A DNA stretch of 64,000 bases. Origin: Hymenopellis radicata. Taxonomy: Eukaryota; Basidiomycota; Agaricomycetes; Agaricales; Physalacriaceae. The translations under genes were made by a program, and so were the position numbers. The stretch's first letter is position 1. Every line of letters starts with the position of its first letter. This document shows, one piece after another, positions 9,472 to 20,966 of the stretch. The stretch spans positions 124,001-188,000 of the forward strand of contig JADNRX010000019.1 of the NCBI GenBank assembly GCA_015501595.1, read 5' to 3'. The notes below the pieces were generated by a model that was given only the letters and a program-made list of their open reading frames with translations, was not told where the DNA came from and searched no databases.

Positions 9472-12355
9472 TCGACGCCACCATATAATGAATTTGCTTG
9501 AAGATGTAGCAAAGCATAATATTTGTATGTCTACAAGTTTCATATAATTGTATCGATCATGATCTCAGTGTTCTAAAGCTCTTCAAGTTGCCACAACTCA
9601 ATCGAGTTCAACACTATTCCTAGCTTTGGAGTACTTAACCCTGGCCAAGCGGGTGCACGTCATATCGAGCGTATCGTGCGGGTACCGGAGCCATTCGTGT
9701 CTGCGTCTTCCTGGGTGGCGTCCGTGTCTCCTTCCCCAGAGCGCGTCGTCCTCTTCAAGGGTCGCGTCGGAGTGATGCATCGATGAGGCCTTACTTTGAA
9801 AACCGCAACTTTTATGGATCAACTGGCTCTCTCGCGTGGATATGCTTTGTCTTTTCCGAAACCTAGATGCCAGGTTTACCGCCGACGAGATCTAGTAGAT
9901 GCAATCCTCTTCCATGCTACTGAGAGGTGCACATAGAGTGTATGATCTATGTCGCTCGTTGTCTGGCGGGCTTCAAAGAGGCAGACACTGACGAAGCCGC
10001 CGAAAACGACGAGTTGCAATACCCCCGTGGCTCTGGAAGATGGGCTCTTGCGCCATCAACGACGATAGGTTTTGCAGCGCTAACAGTGTTAAGCTTGGTA
10101 TCAGAGGTGATAGAGGATGGACGAGGTGCGGTACCGTCAAGAAACTGCGCCTTTGAGATCTCGGAGGACATGATGCAAGTGCTAGGTCGGACAACCACAG
10201 TTGGCACCCCTATGCGCCTTGCGTAGTGAGGGTTTCCCATCTGATCCTGTTATCAGCCAGAGATAAGTCAAAGCGCGCTATCTCAGTCTGAGCCTGCTAC
10301 TTAGTGAGTGGTGGTACTAGCCAAATGGGGCTGCAGCGAAACTTGTCTTTTCGCGGCCTATCTTCGTTTGCTTAATCTGTGCGTCTGAATCTTCAATCCA
10401 GCATCACACTGGCCCTTCGACATACCAAACAACAACGTCCGGGTCTCATACGCAGCCGCCACCTCGGCTCTCAGCTCTCAGCTCAACCGACTGTTTCCTC
10501 TGGGCAAAGTCAATACACGGCCCGTTTGCCCGTCTGATATTTTGTCGTAGTGCCCGAGCATCTCTGCTGCTACTTCTGTCAATTTTCTGTCTGGAGCGGG
10601 AGCTGACCCACGATTTCCCTCGTACATGAATAACAATGCGAAACATACCATTCTTTCTCTCCTTGGCAAATACCTGCTTTCTCGTCTAGCAATATCTCCT
10701 TTCACCGTCTTTTACCGTCCAACCGCGACGGAGTGGTATCTGAAATTTCAGCCACAAAGCCATGCGATTCCGAGCCGCAAGCGGTTCGACCGGGCCGTGC
10801 GCCACACCTAATCGTCGAGTCCAGGCGAATTACACGTTGACGAGCAATACAGGGCGGAAATAGGTGGCTAGAATCGTGAACCTAGAACACTTAGACTCTC
10901 CCGAGTCCGTGTTCTTTTGTACTCGACTTTTTAGTAGCCGCGTACGTCAACAATCAAGTGCTTACTACCAGAAATCTGATATTGGACGTCTTGACTCTGG
11001 GATCTTCGCGGGAAGAGTCTAGACTGTGACGGTGTGCCTAAGTAGTCGTGTAGTTTGGCGGTCTATCTGCAAGCTCTGTACTAAGACACCGATAGACTAT
11101 CTCTTCTCCACGATTGGGTCCCCCTGCCCAGCTGATGCATCGGAAGGCGGTGGACCTGTTTACCGGTGAATGACGACAGTATACACCGCCGGGGCTGTGA
11201 CAGACCTCCACCATCTTCTTGACATCAAACCCGGTGTTGTGCCCCATGGGGCCTGGGCTATCTTGCTGCCATGGAATAGTGAGAATGGTGGTTATCATTG
11301 AGCACGACTACTGTCGTGGGGCCTAGCCCCGAGAATCAGTTCCGTCAGATTGGGGAACGAGGAATGGTCGTCTCCGTCTCCTACTTTGGTTTTGTGCCCT
11401 CGTCGACACATGATGCAATGATATGCAGGTTCCTCCGCGAATGGTTCCTGTTGCGCGTATAATAATAACGGAGATCTCAGATTGCCCCTTCATGTGTATA
11501 CTCCTCGGTTTGTCTGTATTGGTCTGGACAGCTGACTGGCTTCAGCACTCTGTCGTCCACACCTGCCGTCATCACGGGTGTGATGTCGCGAACTCGACAG
11601 CTGATAGGGATTTATCATTTATAGAATGGGATGAGAGCAAAACTAAAGATAGCGCGTCCTTGGGGAACTGAGTTTGTTGTTCAAAGAGAACTGGAAGCGC
11701 GAGCGAGGTTGTATTGAATGGAAAGTATTTTGGCGTGGGATCAGATCTTTGACGACGCGCTTCCCCGTGTTCGTCGCCCGATATGCACGCCGCGAGACAC
11801 GCCTGTAGTGCGTGCACGACAGATACATGATATCTGTGAGAAAACTGTATTCGGATAACCCAAGACAAGTAGTTATCACGAGTAATGATGATTCGTCTGT
11901 TGAAACAGTGGCCTCCCCAGAGTCACACAGCATTAGGCAGGCAAGGTTGGAGAAAGATGCGGGGTGAGTGTATCACATGAGAAAAAGTGTACATATAGTA
12001 GGAGGCTGTAGATACAGATCTGGGCCGATTGATCTACCTCTGCGCTTCGCGAATCGCCGGTGATGAAGAAGGAGAACCGGTGGTGTGCGAGCGGACGTGA
12101 CCGAGCTGGACGAAAGGCTGGCAGAGGCTGGCCAAAAGGCGGCTTCCTAGATTAAGGCAGCGGAAGGCCTGGGGGGACTCCGAAGGACAAGTCTGTCCTC
12201 GGAGTGGGACGGAAAGAAAGGTTTGCGAGTGGCCGGACCGGTGTTATTATTCGGCAGACTCACGTGCTGCTATCGCATTTCCCTTTTCATCCGCCACTTT
12301 AATCAATGCGTACATTCTTCCCTCCTCCCTCCACGACAAACACGTTCTTGTCGCC
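9472..12355. other. Gene-poor interval, nothing confidently supported
   Basis: Nearly 2.9 kb with scattered open frames of 60-100 codons on both strands (for example 9947-10240 minus, 11038-11298 minus and 11643-11933 minus). None shows a family motif, a coherent intron chain or a clear partner exon. The last 130 bases are probably the promoter and leader of the gene at 12356. Confidence 0.4.
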
Positions 12356-12994
12356 ATGAGCCTATCTGTCGACGACCTCGTCTCTTCGTTCTCCTCGAGC
12401 CATATAGGCCAGGAGGCCATGGATCTGGCCGCGCTGCAGGTGAGCTGGACGCCGCCGATACTCGAGTCTCAGTGGCCTAACAGTCTTTGTCTCAAGGCCC
12501 AACTATCGCAGGCGCTGTTCACACAGCAGATCCCGAGGGAGTCCTATTCACCCCACCGGTGCAATACGCCCACATCACGTACCCCGTCGAGCAGCTTCAG
12601 CTGGGGCCAGGCCATGGACACCCACCGCAGACAGTCCGCCGACGATTTCATGCGCGACTCGGACGAAATGGAGGACGAGCGCATGGTCGAGGACCTGCTC
12701 GTTCCGTCGTCTCCCGGCGGCGGCAAGACGCGCAAACCCGCGTCAGACTCGTCGCTGTTCACCTCCACCGATCCGTTCTATATCGCCCAGCTGCAGGCGA
12801 TGCAGCACAACTCCTCCCCCCAATCTGTGTTTACCCAGTTCGGTCGGCCATCACAACACTCCCCGTTCCAAAATGCATCTCAGCAGCAACAGCAGCAGTG
12901 CTTCCAGCAGTCGCGGGATAGCTTTGCATCACAATCCATCTCTATAGATACACACTCCTACCTCTTCGCGACATCAGCCGCGTTTGAGCGCTGA
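12356..12994 (+). CDS. Hypothetical low-complexity protein
   Basis: The ATG at 12356 opens MSLSVDDLVSSFSSSHIGQE. A 57-nt intron (12440-12496, donor gtgagc) separates AMDLAALQ from AQLSQALFTQQI. The rest is Ser/Pro/Gln-rich with TPTSRTPSSSFSWGQAMD, an acidic DEMEDERMVEDLLVPSSP patch, TSTDPFYIAQLQAMQHNS and a polyglutamine run, ending FATSAAFER. There is no enzyme motif; the composition fits a nuclear or regulatory disordered protein, but that is inference. The intron length is a multiple of three and lacks stops, so retention would insert 19 residues. About 193 residues spliced, 212 unspliced. Confidence 0.6.
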   Translation: MSLSVDDLVSSFSSSHIGQEAMDLAALQVSWTPPILESQWPNSLCLKAQLSQALFTQQIPRESYSPHRCNTPTSRTPSSSFSWGQAMDTHRRQSADDFMRDSDEMEDERMVEDLLVPSSPGGGKTRKPASDSSLFTSTDPFYIAQLQAMQHNSSPQSVFTQFGRPSQHSPFQNASQQQQQQCFQQSRDSFASQSISIDTHSYLFATSAAFER

Positions 12995-13958
12995 CCATCT
13001 CCGACCTTTTTCATCTGTGATACACTGATAGATGACCTGTTCTATCCCGGCGTCATTTTCGATCGGGTGTATACCTCGCCCAATACCCGGCGGAAACGAA
13101 TCCCCTCTCCACATTGTAGCATGTCTTTTTTATTATTTCTAGACTCCCCCCAACTGTACTTTACATCTCACTTGTACAATAGCATCCAGGATTCATTCAA
13201 CTTATGTCTATGTATAGCTGGAAATAATCAATCAGCATCCGCAATCTCTCTTGACAGCGCTAAGCCGGCTCCGCCTCAACGAGCTCCTATTCAAACGAAC
13301 GTTTCCATTCCCGCGAACATCCTATCAGACACGGCGTTAAACTTTCAAATCATCGTGCCGAAGGCCTGCAAGTGGGGCAAGCATCTCCCGAGCTGTTATT
13401 CAGAACGACGACCGCGTTGGCTGGAGGCTAATGAATCATCAAGCTCGTATTTGCTAGAAACATTCTTCCTGAATCCCCGTTGGACTGTCGAACACGCAGG
13501 CCAAGACCCCGCCCGCGACCCATTCATATGTCCGTGCCTATAGCGGAAAATGAACGTATCTCGGCATCGCTGTCACTCGAAGACACAACACGTACGTGCT
13601 GCGACACGCCGTCTGTAAGCGGATTAAACTTCCACGGGGGTATGCGCGCGGTCCTCCACAATGCCACGGAAAGATGCGCACAATTCATGAAATGGCGCGC
13701 CAAGCATTGATTTGGTGAATGCGGTGGGCGGCGGCGAGAACAGCGAAACCATCTTTGGCATATACAGCAAAACGTCGAAGACATGTCGAGCTCATCGTCG
13801 ATCCTAAGCCAACCATGGCGAGGTTAAATCATCCGCGTTCCCTTGAGTACAATCCAAATCATGCAGTACAGGTAATATAAATGTGGGGGCCAGTCGTCAA
13901 TACTTGATGTTTCGTTAGTTAATCACGGAGAAGATCAACAAGGGAAACAGACATACCA
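12995..13958. other. 3' flanks between convergent genes
   Basis: About 960 bp between the low-complexity gene and calcineurin B. Open frames here (13067-13543, 13480-13710) show no motif and are probably chance or 3' UTR. Confidence 0.4.
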
Positions 13959-14846
13959 TTAAAACAGATCTTCCAGCGTCATCTGCTTTACAATATCCTA
14001 AGAAAGCGTAAACATCAAAACCTACGATTCAGAAAATAGTAAAGAGCTCACTGTGTTGGACACCATCAGCGCAAACTCTTCAAAGTCTAATTTCCCGTCC
14101 CCATCCCGGTCAGCCTCCATTATCGTCTTGTCTACGATCTGTTGTAGCTGTTGGTCCTGAAAGAAAACATGTCAACTGATGAACATTTGGAGAAACAGGG
14201 ACGCGCACCTTCAAGTTATTACCAACCATCATCTTGAGGACAAGAAATAGCTCCCCGTTTGAGATGTACCCGTCCCGGTCCATATCATACACCTTGAACG
14301 CAACTATCCCAATCGTATAAGATGCTGGACAATGCGAAGGAGATTAGGACGACTTGCACTTTAACTTCTCGTCCCGCCCTCCTCGACTGCTGAATGCGCT
14401 AAGACCGCCCACGAACTCCTGGAAATCAACAGTCCCACCACCGCTGCAATCCAAAATGAGACGACGAGACATCCGAGACTGGAACCGCACGCACTCTTCG
14501 TCAAAGATGGCAATCATCCGCGATGCCAATGGGTTGGAGGCAATCTGGGGTATCTGCAAGAATTCGTCGCGATCTATTGATCCGGAACCGTCGCTTGAGA
14601 TGGTTGAGGGGCATGTACGGGATGCGAGTTGTAAACGGACCTGTCGAGCTTCATGAAGCGTTTCTTCAGACGCTCAAGCTCTGGCTGTGTAACTATACAA
14701 CTGTCAAGTCGAATACTAGAATAATGTGGCGCAAATACGCACAATTGGACTTTCTCTGCATGTCCTCCATGAACTGAGATGCTGCCCATGAGGATTAACC
14801 TTGACAAAGACCAGCTGTGGAGAGCGGACGAACGTGATTGACCCAT
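13959..14846 (-). CDS. CNB1: Calcineurin regulatory subunit B
   Basis: The Ca2+-binding regulatory subunit of the calcineurin phosphatase, normally N-myristoylated. Exon 1 gives MGQS (the glycine is the myristoylation site), followed by [14 protein letters not shown] and [13 protein letters not shown]. Four EF-hands follow: [39 protein letters not shown] and [14 protein letters not shown]. The protein ends [10 protein letters not shown] at a TAA at 13959. Introns lie between MGQS and PSQ, inside the SNF codon, after KLD, inside the DED codon, after KLK, after NNLK and after SNT. The one at 14304-14357 has a GC donor (GCAAGT), because only that donor keeps the conserved [12 protein letters not shown] in frame. 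It is divergent from the dead MSS1 copy starting at 15098. Identification is essentially certain. Confidence 0.95.
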
Positions 14847-15010
14847 AGTAGCAGCGACGACGAGATCCTAGGCGGTGCTGGCGGCGATATTTTTGAAGAA
14901 ATGGACAAGTCGGCAAGGGGGTACGGAGAAACCAAGTTGGTGAGGAGAAGGAAACGGCCAGAGACGCCGTCGCTCAACAGGAAATGATGGACGGCCACGT
15001 GCCGTCCAAT

Positions 15011-15804
15011 CAGCACCCCCTCCCGTCATTAACGGCAACGACGAGCAGCAAGTCGCACCGCCCAACGAACAACAACAAAGCAGCCAAAGAAAGGCATATG
15101 CCTCGCTTTCCATCAAGAACCTTGCGGCACTGCACCACGCTTGATCTGCACCGCCTTGCTCAGACGCCGATCCGGTATGCTTGGCTGCGACCGTACTCCG
15201 CTGCGGTCGTGCCTTCCGACGCCAGAAAAAGACGATATACGCGCTCTCGACGCCGCACGGCAAAGCGGGCGTCGGCGTCGTAGCGCGTGTCCGGCCCCGA
15301 CGCGCTCGACGTCTGGCGCTCGATGGTCAGGACCCCGCACGCCCTCACTGCCCCGGAGCCGTGGAAAATGCACCGCTGTGATATTGTGCACCCGAGCAGG
15401 CAGCAGGCGGTACTCGACAGTGGACTGGCTGTGTTCTTCCGAGGTATTGTTGACGTGCTTCTTGACTTGGGATCTCGCGTTAACGTATGTAGGACCGCGG
15501 TCGTTTACGACAGAGGATGTATTGGAGCTGCATATCCATTCTGGCCGTGCCATTATCTCATCCGTGCTTGGCGCGCTAGCAGCAATAGATGCCTGCAGAC
15601 CCGCCGAGCCGGGCGAGTTCACCAGACGCGCTTTCATGGGCGGTCGCTTGGATCTGACTGAAGTCGATGGCCTAAAGGACCTCATCGACGCCGATACTGA
15701 CATTCAACGCAAAGTCGCCTTGACAGCAGCTGAAGGCTCAATGAAATCGCGTTACGAACACCTTCGCCACGAAATAATCAAATGTCTAGCCAACATTGAA
15801 GCTC
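15011..15804. repeat. Segmental duplication, copy 1
   Basis: About 790 bp matching 17429-18210 with scattered substitutions and small indels. It starts at the shared TCAGCACCCCC and stops abruptly after ...ACATTGAAGCT, where transposon-related sequence begins. Confidence 0.85.
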
Positions 15805-15805
15805 A
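15098..15805 (+). pseudogene. Truncated, frameshifted copy of the MSS1 GTPase gene
   Basis: This reproduces the 5' half of the intact gene at 17514: MPRFPSRT, LDLHRLAQTPIRYAWLRPYS, then TrmE N-domain text such as GRAIISSVLGALAAIDACRP and FTRRAFMGGRLDLTEV. It is dead. There is an insertion near the start, a one-base loss at the QKK codons, an extra base in GTCGTAGCGCGTG and further indels. Homology stops inside the exon encoding CLANIEA, replaced by hAT-family sequence. The GTPase domain is absent. It lies 250 bp upstream of, and divergent from, CNB1, so it may occupy the gene's original promoter position. Confidence 0.85.
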
Positions 15806-16857
15806 GTAAAACGGTCATTGTGCCTGCGGCACAGCCGCTGAGGGTATTGCTGAGGGGAATTCGGTCAACGACCGTTTGCTCGACCGTTTTTAATCACTTT
15901 TCGGTGTGCGTTCGCAGAACGGCGAACAGCTCATGTTCTGCGAATTATGTATGTTGTTCGGCTCTTTTAATGAATTCTGCTGACACTGGTTGATCGATTG
16001 TTGATCCTTAATCTCTCTCCTCTTACCATCACAGCACGTCGCGTAGACGTGCTCGTCGGCCCCAAAACTTGTTCTGGGCTTGTCCTACTTCTGTTTTTTC
16101 TGTTTTCGCTTTTCTGGTGCGGCTCGGCTTCGTGCCGCCGCTGCGCCCTCGAATACAGCTCGGGGGCGCATTTTGGTGCTCGTCTGCGCGACGGCACCAA
16201 TTCGACATGGATTCGAGACGTGTAAGCCCTCGCAGGAGAGGCAGCAATTCCACTGGAATACTTTCTTTGTCTCTGGGTGGTTTCCTGGCCGACACATTTG
16301 CGTCTGTCCCTGCAACCGCGCTACTTTGATGACGATCTCGATGCGTAAGCCCTGGGATGAGGCCGCCACGACATTGGACAGCATGTGTGTTGCGGGCGCC
16401 GACGCTGTAGCCGGCGACGTCGGATTATTTGCAGCTGGATGGCGTCGCGGACGCATCCAGCCTCAAAAGTGCGTTTTCATCTTTCCTTTTCTCGTTAATG
16501 TTTGGTAGTTGTCCTTGCCTGCCTCGCGCGCCGCCTTCTCCTCGTCTCCTCGCGCCCATCAAAGTCATCCCCTCGCTGCTACTGCCTCCACCTTCATCCC
16601 GCGACGTACTCATGTCTTGTCCCTTCCCTGTTGTGTATAACGACAGGGTGGGCTCGACTATGTGCATCGTGCATGTCGATAGCCCCCGCGCAATTGCTCG
16701 GGGGTCGTCGGCATGCACGAAATGAACTCCAGCCTCTCCATTCCTCACGGGGTATAGAATAACGGGTGTACCGTACCCGATGCGCGGGTACGGGTATTGC
16801 CACGGGTTCGGGCGGGAGCGCTCACGAGCACTCGTACCCGACCCGTGCTATTCACTA
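15806..16857. mobile_element. Left-truncated hAT-family non-autonomous element
   Basis: Its right end reads CCCGTGCTATTCACTA, the same terminal repeat as the complete element at 60416-61742. The interior matches that element over several blocks: a GGCCCC...CTTGTTCTGGG block, a TCTTTT/CTTTTCTGG block with gcgccctcg, and a block around GTCGATAGCCCCCG...GGGGTCGTCGG. The left terminal repeat is missing; homology begins directly at the broken MSS1 exon. No transposase is present. Short ORFs inside (for example 15998-16225) follow the repeat, not a gene. Confidence 0.65.
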
Positions 16858-17428
16858 ATCTTATTGCCCGACAGCAGTCATCCGGAATTTTGAGATGTTC
16901 TAGGATTGTGCTCCCACTATCAGAGTCTCAGAGAGGGTAGCTAAGGTCCATATGAATCTTCCAGTACCATTTTGGTAGCAGGAATTAATATTTGAAGTGA
17001 CGTGCAGTGGTCCAATCTTATTGCCCGACAGCAGCCGTCCAACAAGATACTATTATATTTCGTGTCGTCTCATCCCATCTCTCTTCATCTCAGACTTATT
17101 TCACAATACACGAACCTAACTCACTATTAAAAATACCATCTCAGCATTTAAGCCTTGTTCTTAGTTTACAAACCTCATTCAATCAACGCAAGCTTTGAAA
17201 TACTTTGTTTAACTTCCCTTTTCTCTATCACAGGTCGGAAGGTCTACCTTGACCTTTACATTTCACAGCATCGCGCGCTTGCCCCTACTTGAACTTCAAA
17301 AAAAAAATCAATGGCTATAAGGCTGATTCGAACTCTCACTCTCAAACGGTCGCGCCTTCGGCATCTCGGCACGAACGGGGGTCGACCGTTTTGGGTGGCT
17401 GTGCACCCTCAGAACGGCGGGGTTCCTA
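16858..17428. other. Spacer between the hAT remnant and MSS1 copy 2
   Basis: About 570 bp without a gene. It contains a short direct repeat, AATCTTATTGCCCGACAGCAG, at about 16857 and again at about 17020. The rest is AT-rich and probably serves as promoter for MSS1. Confidence 0.4.
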
Positions 17429-18210
17429 TCAGCACCCCCCTCCCGTCATTAACGGCAACGACGACGAGCGGCAAGTCGCACCGCCCAACGCGAAGCAGTC
17501 AGAGAAAGGGCATATGCCTCGCTTTCCATCAAGAACCTGCACCACGCTTGATCTGCACCGCCTTGCTCAGACGCCGATCCGGTATGCTTGGCTGCGACCG
17601 TACTCCGCAGCGGTCGTGCCCTCCGACGCCCAGAAAAAGACGATATACGCGCTCTCGACGCCGCACGGCAAGGCGGGCGTCGGCGTCGTGCGCGTGTCCG
17701 GCCCCGACGCGCTCGCCGTCTGGCGCTCGATGGTCAGGACCCCGCACGCCCTCACTGCCCCGGAGCCGTGGAAACTGCACCGCTGTGACATTGTGCACCC
17801 GAGCAGGCAGCAGGCGGTACTCGACAGTGGACTGGCTGTGTTCTTCCGAGGTTTGTTGACGTGCTTCTTGACTTGGGATCTCGCGTTAACGTATGTAGGC
17901 CCGCGGTCGTTTACGACAGAGGATGTATTGGAGCTGCATATCCATTCTGGCCGGGCCATCATCTCATCTGTGCTTGGCGCGCTAGCAGCAATAGACGCCT
18001 GCAGACCCGCCGAACCGGGCGAGTTCACCAGACGCGCTTTCATGGGCGGTCGCTTGGATTTGACTCAAGTCGAAGGCCTAAAGGATCTCATCGACGCCGA
18101 TACTGACATTCAGCGCAAAGTAGCCTTGACAGCTGCTGAAGGCTCGATGAAATCGCGTTACGAACACCTTCGCCACGAAATAATCAAATGTCTAGCCAAC
18201 ATCGAAGCTA
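17429..18210. repeat. Segmental duplication, copy 2
   Basis: Partner of 15011-15804; it contains the 5' half of the intact MSS1 gene. Confidence 0.85.
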
Positions 18211-19133
18211 TCATCGATTTCGGCGAGAACGACGACATTGAAGAGGGCATCTATGAGCAATGTAATGTGTTACCCTAACATCTCGTCCATACCTAAAGCA
18301 TTCCAGCCAGGTCTCGCGTCAGAAGCCTGAGGGACACCATCAAAGAGCACCTCTCCGACAATCGACGCGGAGAAATCATGCGCTCCGGAATCCGACTCGC
18401 CATCTTTGGTCCCCCAAACGCCGGCAAGAGCAGCTTGCTTAATTTCCTGGCCCAGAGGGACGCAGCCATCGTCACACCCGTGCCCGGAACAACACGAGAT
18501 ATCCTAGAACTTTCTCTTGACCTGGGCGGGCTTCCTGTGGTCATATCCGACACTGCTGGCTTGAGACCCACCACCGATCTCGTCGAAAGCATCGGCATCA
18601 AAAGGGCGAAAAACGCGTTCGTGTCGCCTGCTTTTCATTCTGCCTTGACGCTCATAAAGCTCTCGTTTAGCGTCCAGGCAGCTGACGTCTCATTATGTGT
18701 CCTCTCCCTCGATGAAATGGGCTCAAGCTTTACCATCCCCGCGTCGATTAAAGAGCTAATTACCGCCGACACCTTCTTTCTACTCAACAAAGTTGACCTT
18801 GTGTCTGGCCCCTTCGAGAAACCCAGAAATTCTTGGGTAACCAGTCTCAACGACGGCCGAGGAACTAGTGAATTTTTAGACGAGTTTTCCGCGGCGCTGC
18901 AGGAAAAGTATGATTTGAACGATACACAAGCACCTCTGATTACACATGCCCGCCATCGTGTACACTTGCAGGATGCCTTGACGTTCTTGGAAGCTTTTTT
19001 GGACACGGACGATGTGGTGGTGGGTGCCGAGGAATTGCGCTACGCAGCACAGGCTATCGGAAAAGTCTCTGGCGTTATTGATATTGAAGAGCTGCTGGAC
19101 TCGATCTTTAATGATTTCTGTATTGGTAAATAA
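17514..19133 (+). CDS. MSS1: Mitochondrial tRNA-modification GTPase (MnmE/TrmE family)
   Basis: With its partner Mto1 it makes the carboxymethylaminomethyl group at wobble uridine of mitochondrial tRNAs. A basic N-terminus (MPRFPSRT...) fits a mitochondrial presequence. The TrmE N domain follows: IYALSTPHGKAGVGVVRVSG, FTTEDVLELHIHSGRAI, ACRPAEPGEFTRRAF. Next come the helical domain and an inserted G domain: Walker A GPPNAGKSSLLN, GTTRDILE, DTAGLR and NKVD. The protein ends with the catalytic C-terminal FCIGK (CxGK) motif. GT-AG introns lie inside FFRG/PRSF, after EGIYEQ and after KRAKNAF. It is the full-length partner of the dead copy at 15098. The start chosen is the ATG matching that copy. 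Confidence 0.92.
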
Positions 19134-19227
19134 AGTATATTGAACATCCAAGTGGATCTATCTAAGTCTTCTTCCGGAAGCCAGTCAGTCGCGAAACGAT
19201 TGTAGCCACCAAGCCAACCCGGAAGTG

Positions 19228-19922
19228 TTAGTATCTGTAGCGCGTAGAATAATCTGGAGGGAGAATGTGAGTAGGGATCTCATCTAGAGAAGAACACAGC
19301 TCTGACCTTTCGGCGACACGACAAGACCTCTGCCTTTCGAGGCGCCACGATACACTGTTTCGACTATATCAATCATCTGCGACGTATGTTCAGCCGGCGC
19401 AGTATATCAAAAAGGTCAAGTAGCACCTCTTGTTTATTGTCCATAGCCCAGTTTCTTCAGAAACCCAAAGCGATCAGCCCCGCGTCTCGTGCAAGTGGAG
19501 GTCAGACTGCTTACATTTTGTTGTTATTACCAGTGCCCAGATCAATCATGATATGTTTGTTCCTAGGTTAGAGTCGTAAGGCCACGGAGAAGAAGGCGGA
19601 GAGACTGGAATCCCTCACCGATAGAAGAACATGACCGTGCACGCATCATACAGCTCGTACATCTATTCGTGAATGAGATTAGGGCTGACGCCAGGCCATA
19701 TGTGCGGACCTTGTTGAAGTCGGGAACTTCTGTGATATCGCAGAGGTAGATGACGGCAAAGTTCTGCACTTTCTCTGCCACGGAATACAGTGTTTCGTCC
19801 ATTGTCATGCACTGGCTGTCCCAGTCGTGGCCGAATCGAATGACAACGACGCGATCCTCCTCGGATTTGATAGCCTCGTCTACATGCCAGCCGGATGGGA
19901 GATGGGGGAGAAAATAAGACAT
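19228..19922 (-). CDS. DIB1: U5 snRNP thioredoxin-like protein Dim1/Dib1 (15 kDa)
   Basis: An essential thioredoxin-fold component of the U4/U6.U5 tri-snRNP needed for pre-mRNA splicing in the nucleus. The start gives MSYFLPHLPSGWHVDEAI, followed by RVVVIRFGHDWDSQCMTMDE, AEKVQNFAVIYLCDITEV and PDFNK. After an intron comes MYELYDACTVMFFYR, then NKHIMIDLGTGNNNKINWAM, then MIDIVETVYRGASKGRGLVV and, in the last exon, DYSTRYRY at a TAA. Length is about 142 residues, normal for the family, and every block is strongly conserved. An ATG 13 codons upstream is in frame, but MSYF is the conserved start. Confidence 0.95.
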
Positions 19923-20105
19923 AGCGGTCGTTCGAAGTTGAGGATGGAGGTATTTGGACAAGAGAGGAAATCGTTTACGACGCCGATCAGAAGCTGTGCC
20001 GAGAAGCCGAACGTCGAAACAACTTACAGTACTTACTTACAAAAATGATACGACAAGTAGCTACTGGTACTTACAATCTCCACACATATCAACATCGAAG
20101 AGGAA

Positions 20106-20966
20106 TCAGTTTGAGCCCTTGGCCAAGAACAAGGGACTTTGGTTCTCAAAACCAAACACCCGACCATCCATGATCGCCCCCGGAATGAGATCAAACTGGA
20201 AATGCTTCAATCCAGCCGCCTCGAACATCTTTCGCATATCCTCCTCTCCGAACGAGCGCTGGTGCGCCACTATAGCGCCGAACTTCTCCGGGAACGGCGC
20301 CGTCTCATCCGGGTTCCCTCCAACGCGGTCAGTGACAAGGAGCATGCCGCCCTCTTTTAGGAAGAACTTGAGGATCTTTGTAATTTCGACGGGGGATTCA
20401 AAGTGGTGGTACGCCGCCGTGCACTGTGTAGGGGCTGGTCAGACTCGTGTATGGAAGGATATGCTGAGTATCATACAATAATAACGTCGAACTTTTCTCC
20501 TCCGAGCTCGCCTTCTACGCCCTTGAGCTCGTGTACGAAGGCTTTCATCTTGTCAGAAGCACCTAGTGCAGCAGCGCGCTTGTTGTACGCGTCCACCATG
20601 CCCTGGCTGATGTCGACGCCTCGGATGCTCTTGCAGTGCGGGAGGAGCTCCTTCTCAATGAGCCCTGGGACAATGCCGGTCAGTAGGTACACGAGCACGC
20701 GACTCAGGTGCGCATACCTGTGCCACACGCGAAATTGAGGAGCGTGGTAGAGTTCGGGTCGAACTTGTAGCCCTCGCTGACGATATACCTTCCTTGCCTA
20801 CAATGCTGTTATGAGTAGCTCAAGGAAACCGATACCAAAACCTGTACTTCTCTGTCAAATCGAGAATCATAGGAATGTCTTCGTATTCGCTAGCCGCCCT
20901 GTTGTAGTGTTCCTTGTTTGCGGACACATAATCATGGCCATGTTCGGGAATGTGTTGGTTAGACAT
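20106..20966 (-). CDS. SAM-dependent methyltransferase (class I)
   Basis: A Rossmann-fold methyltransferase of unknown substrate. The start MSNQHIPEHGHDYVSANKEH leads to motif I LLNFACGTG (split by an intron just before LIEKELLP), the acidic residue after strand 2 in RGVDISQGMVDAYN, then GEKFDVIIV and ILKFFLKEGGMLLVTDRVGG. It ends with a C-terminal EEDMRKMFEAAGLKHFQFDL and FLAKGSN. Three short GT-AG introns join it in frame. A broken, partly chimeric copy lies at 48231-48794, and the similarity extends into the promoter. The methyl acceptor cannot be inferred. Confidence 0.85.

Noticed and set aside
9947..10240. Minus-strand frame of 97 codons, possibly a hypothetical gene
   Set aside because: No family signal, no partner exon and overlapping open frames of similar length on both strands.
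13067..13543. Plus-strand frame of 158 codons after the low-complexity gene
   Set aside because: Composition and lack of motifs fit 3' UTR; no convincing start context.
16029..16760. Several overlapping frames of 80-140 codons
   Set aside because: They lie in the hAT-family repeat, and equivalent frames in the 60-kb copy are not conserved in register.
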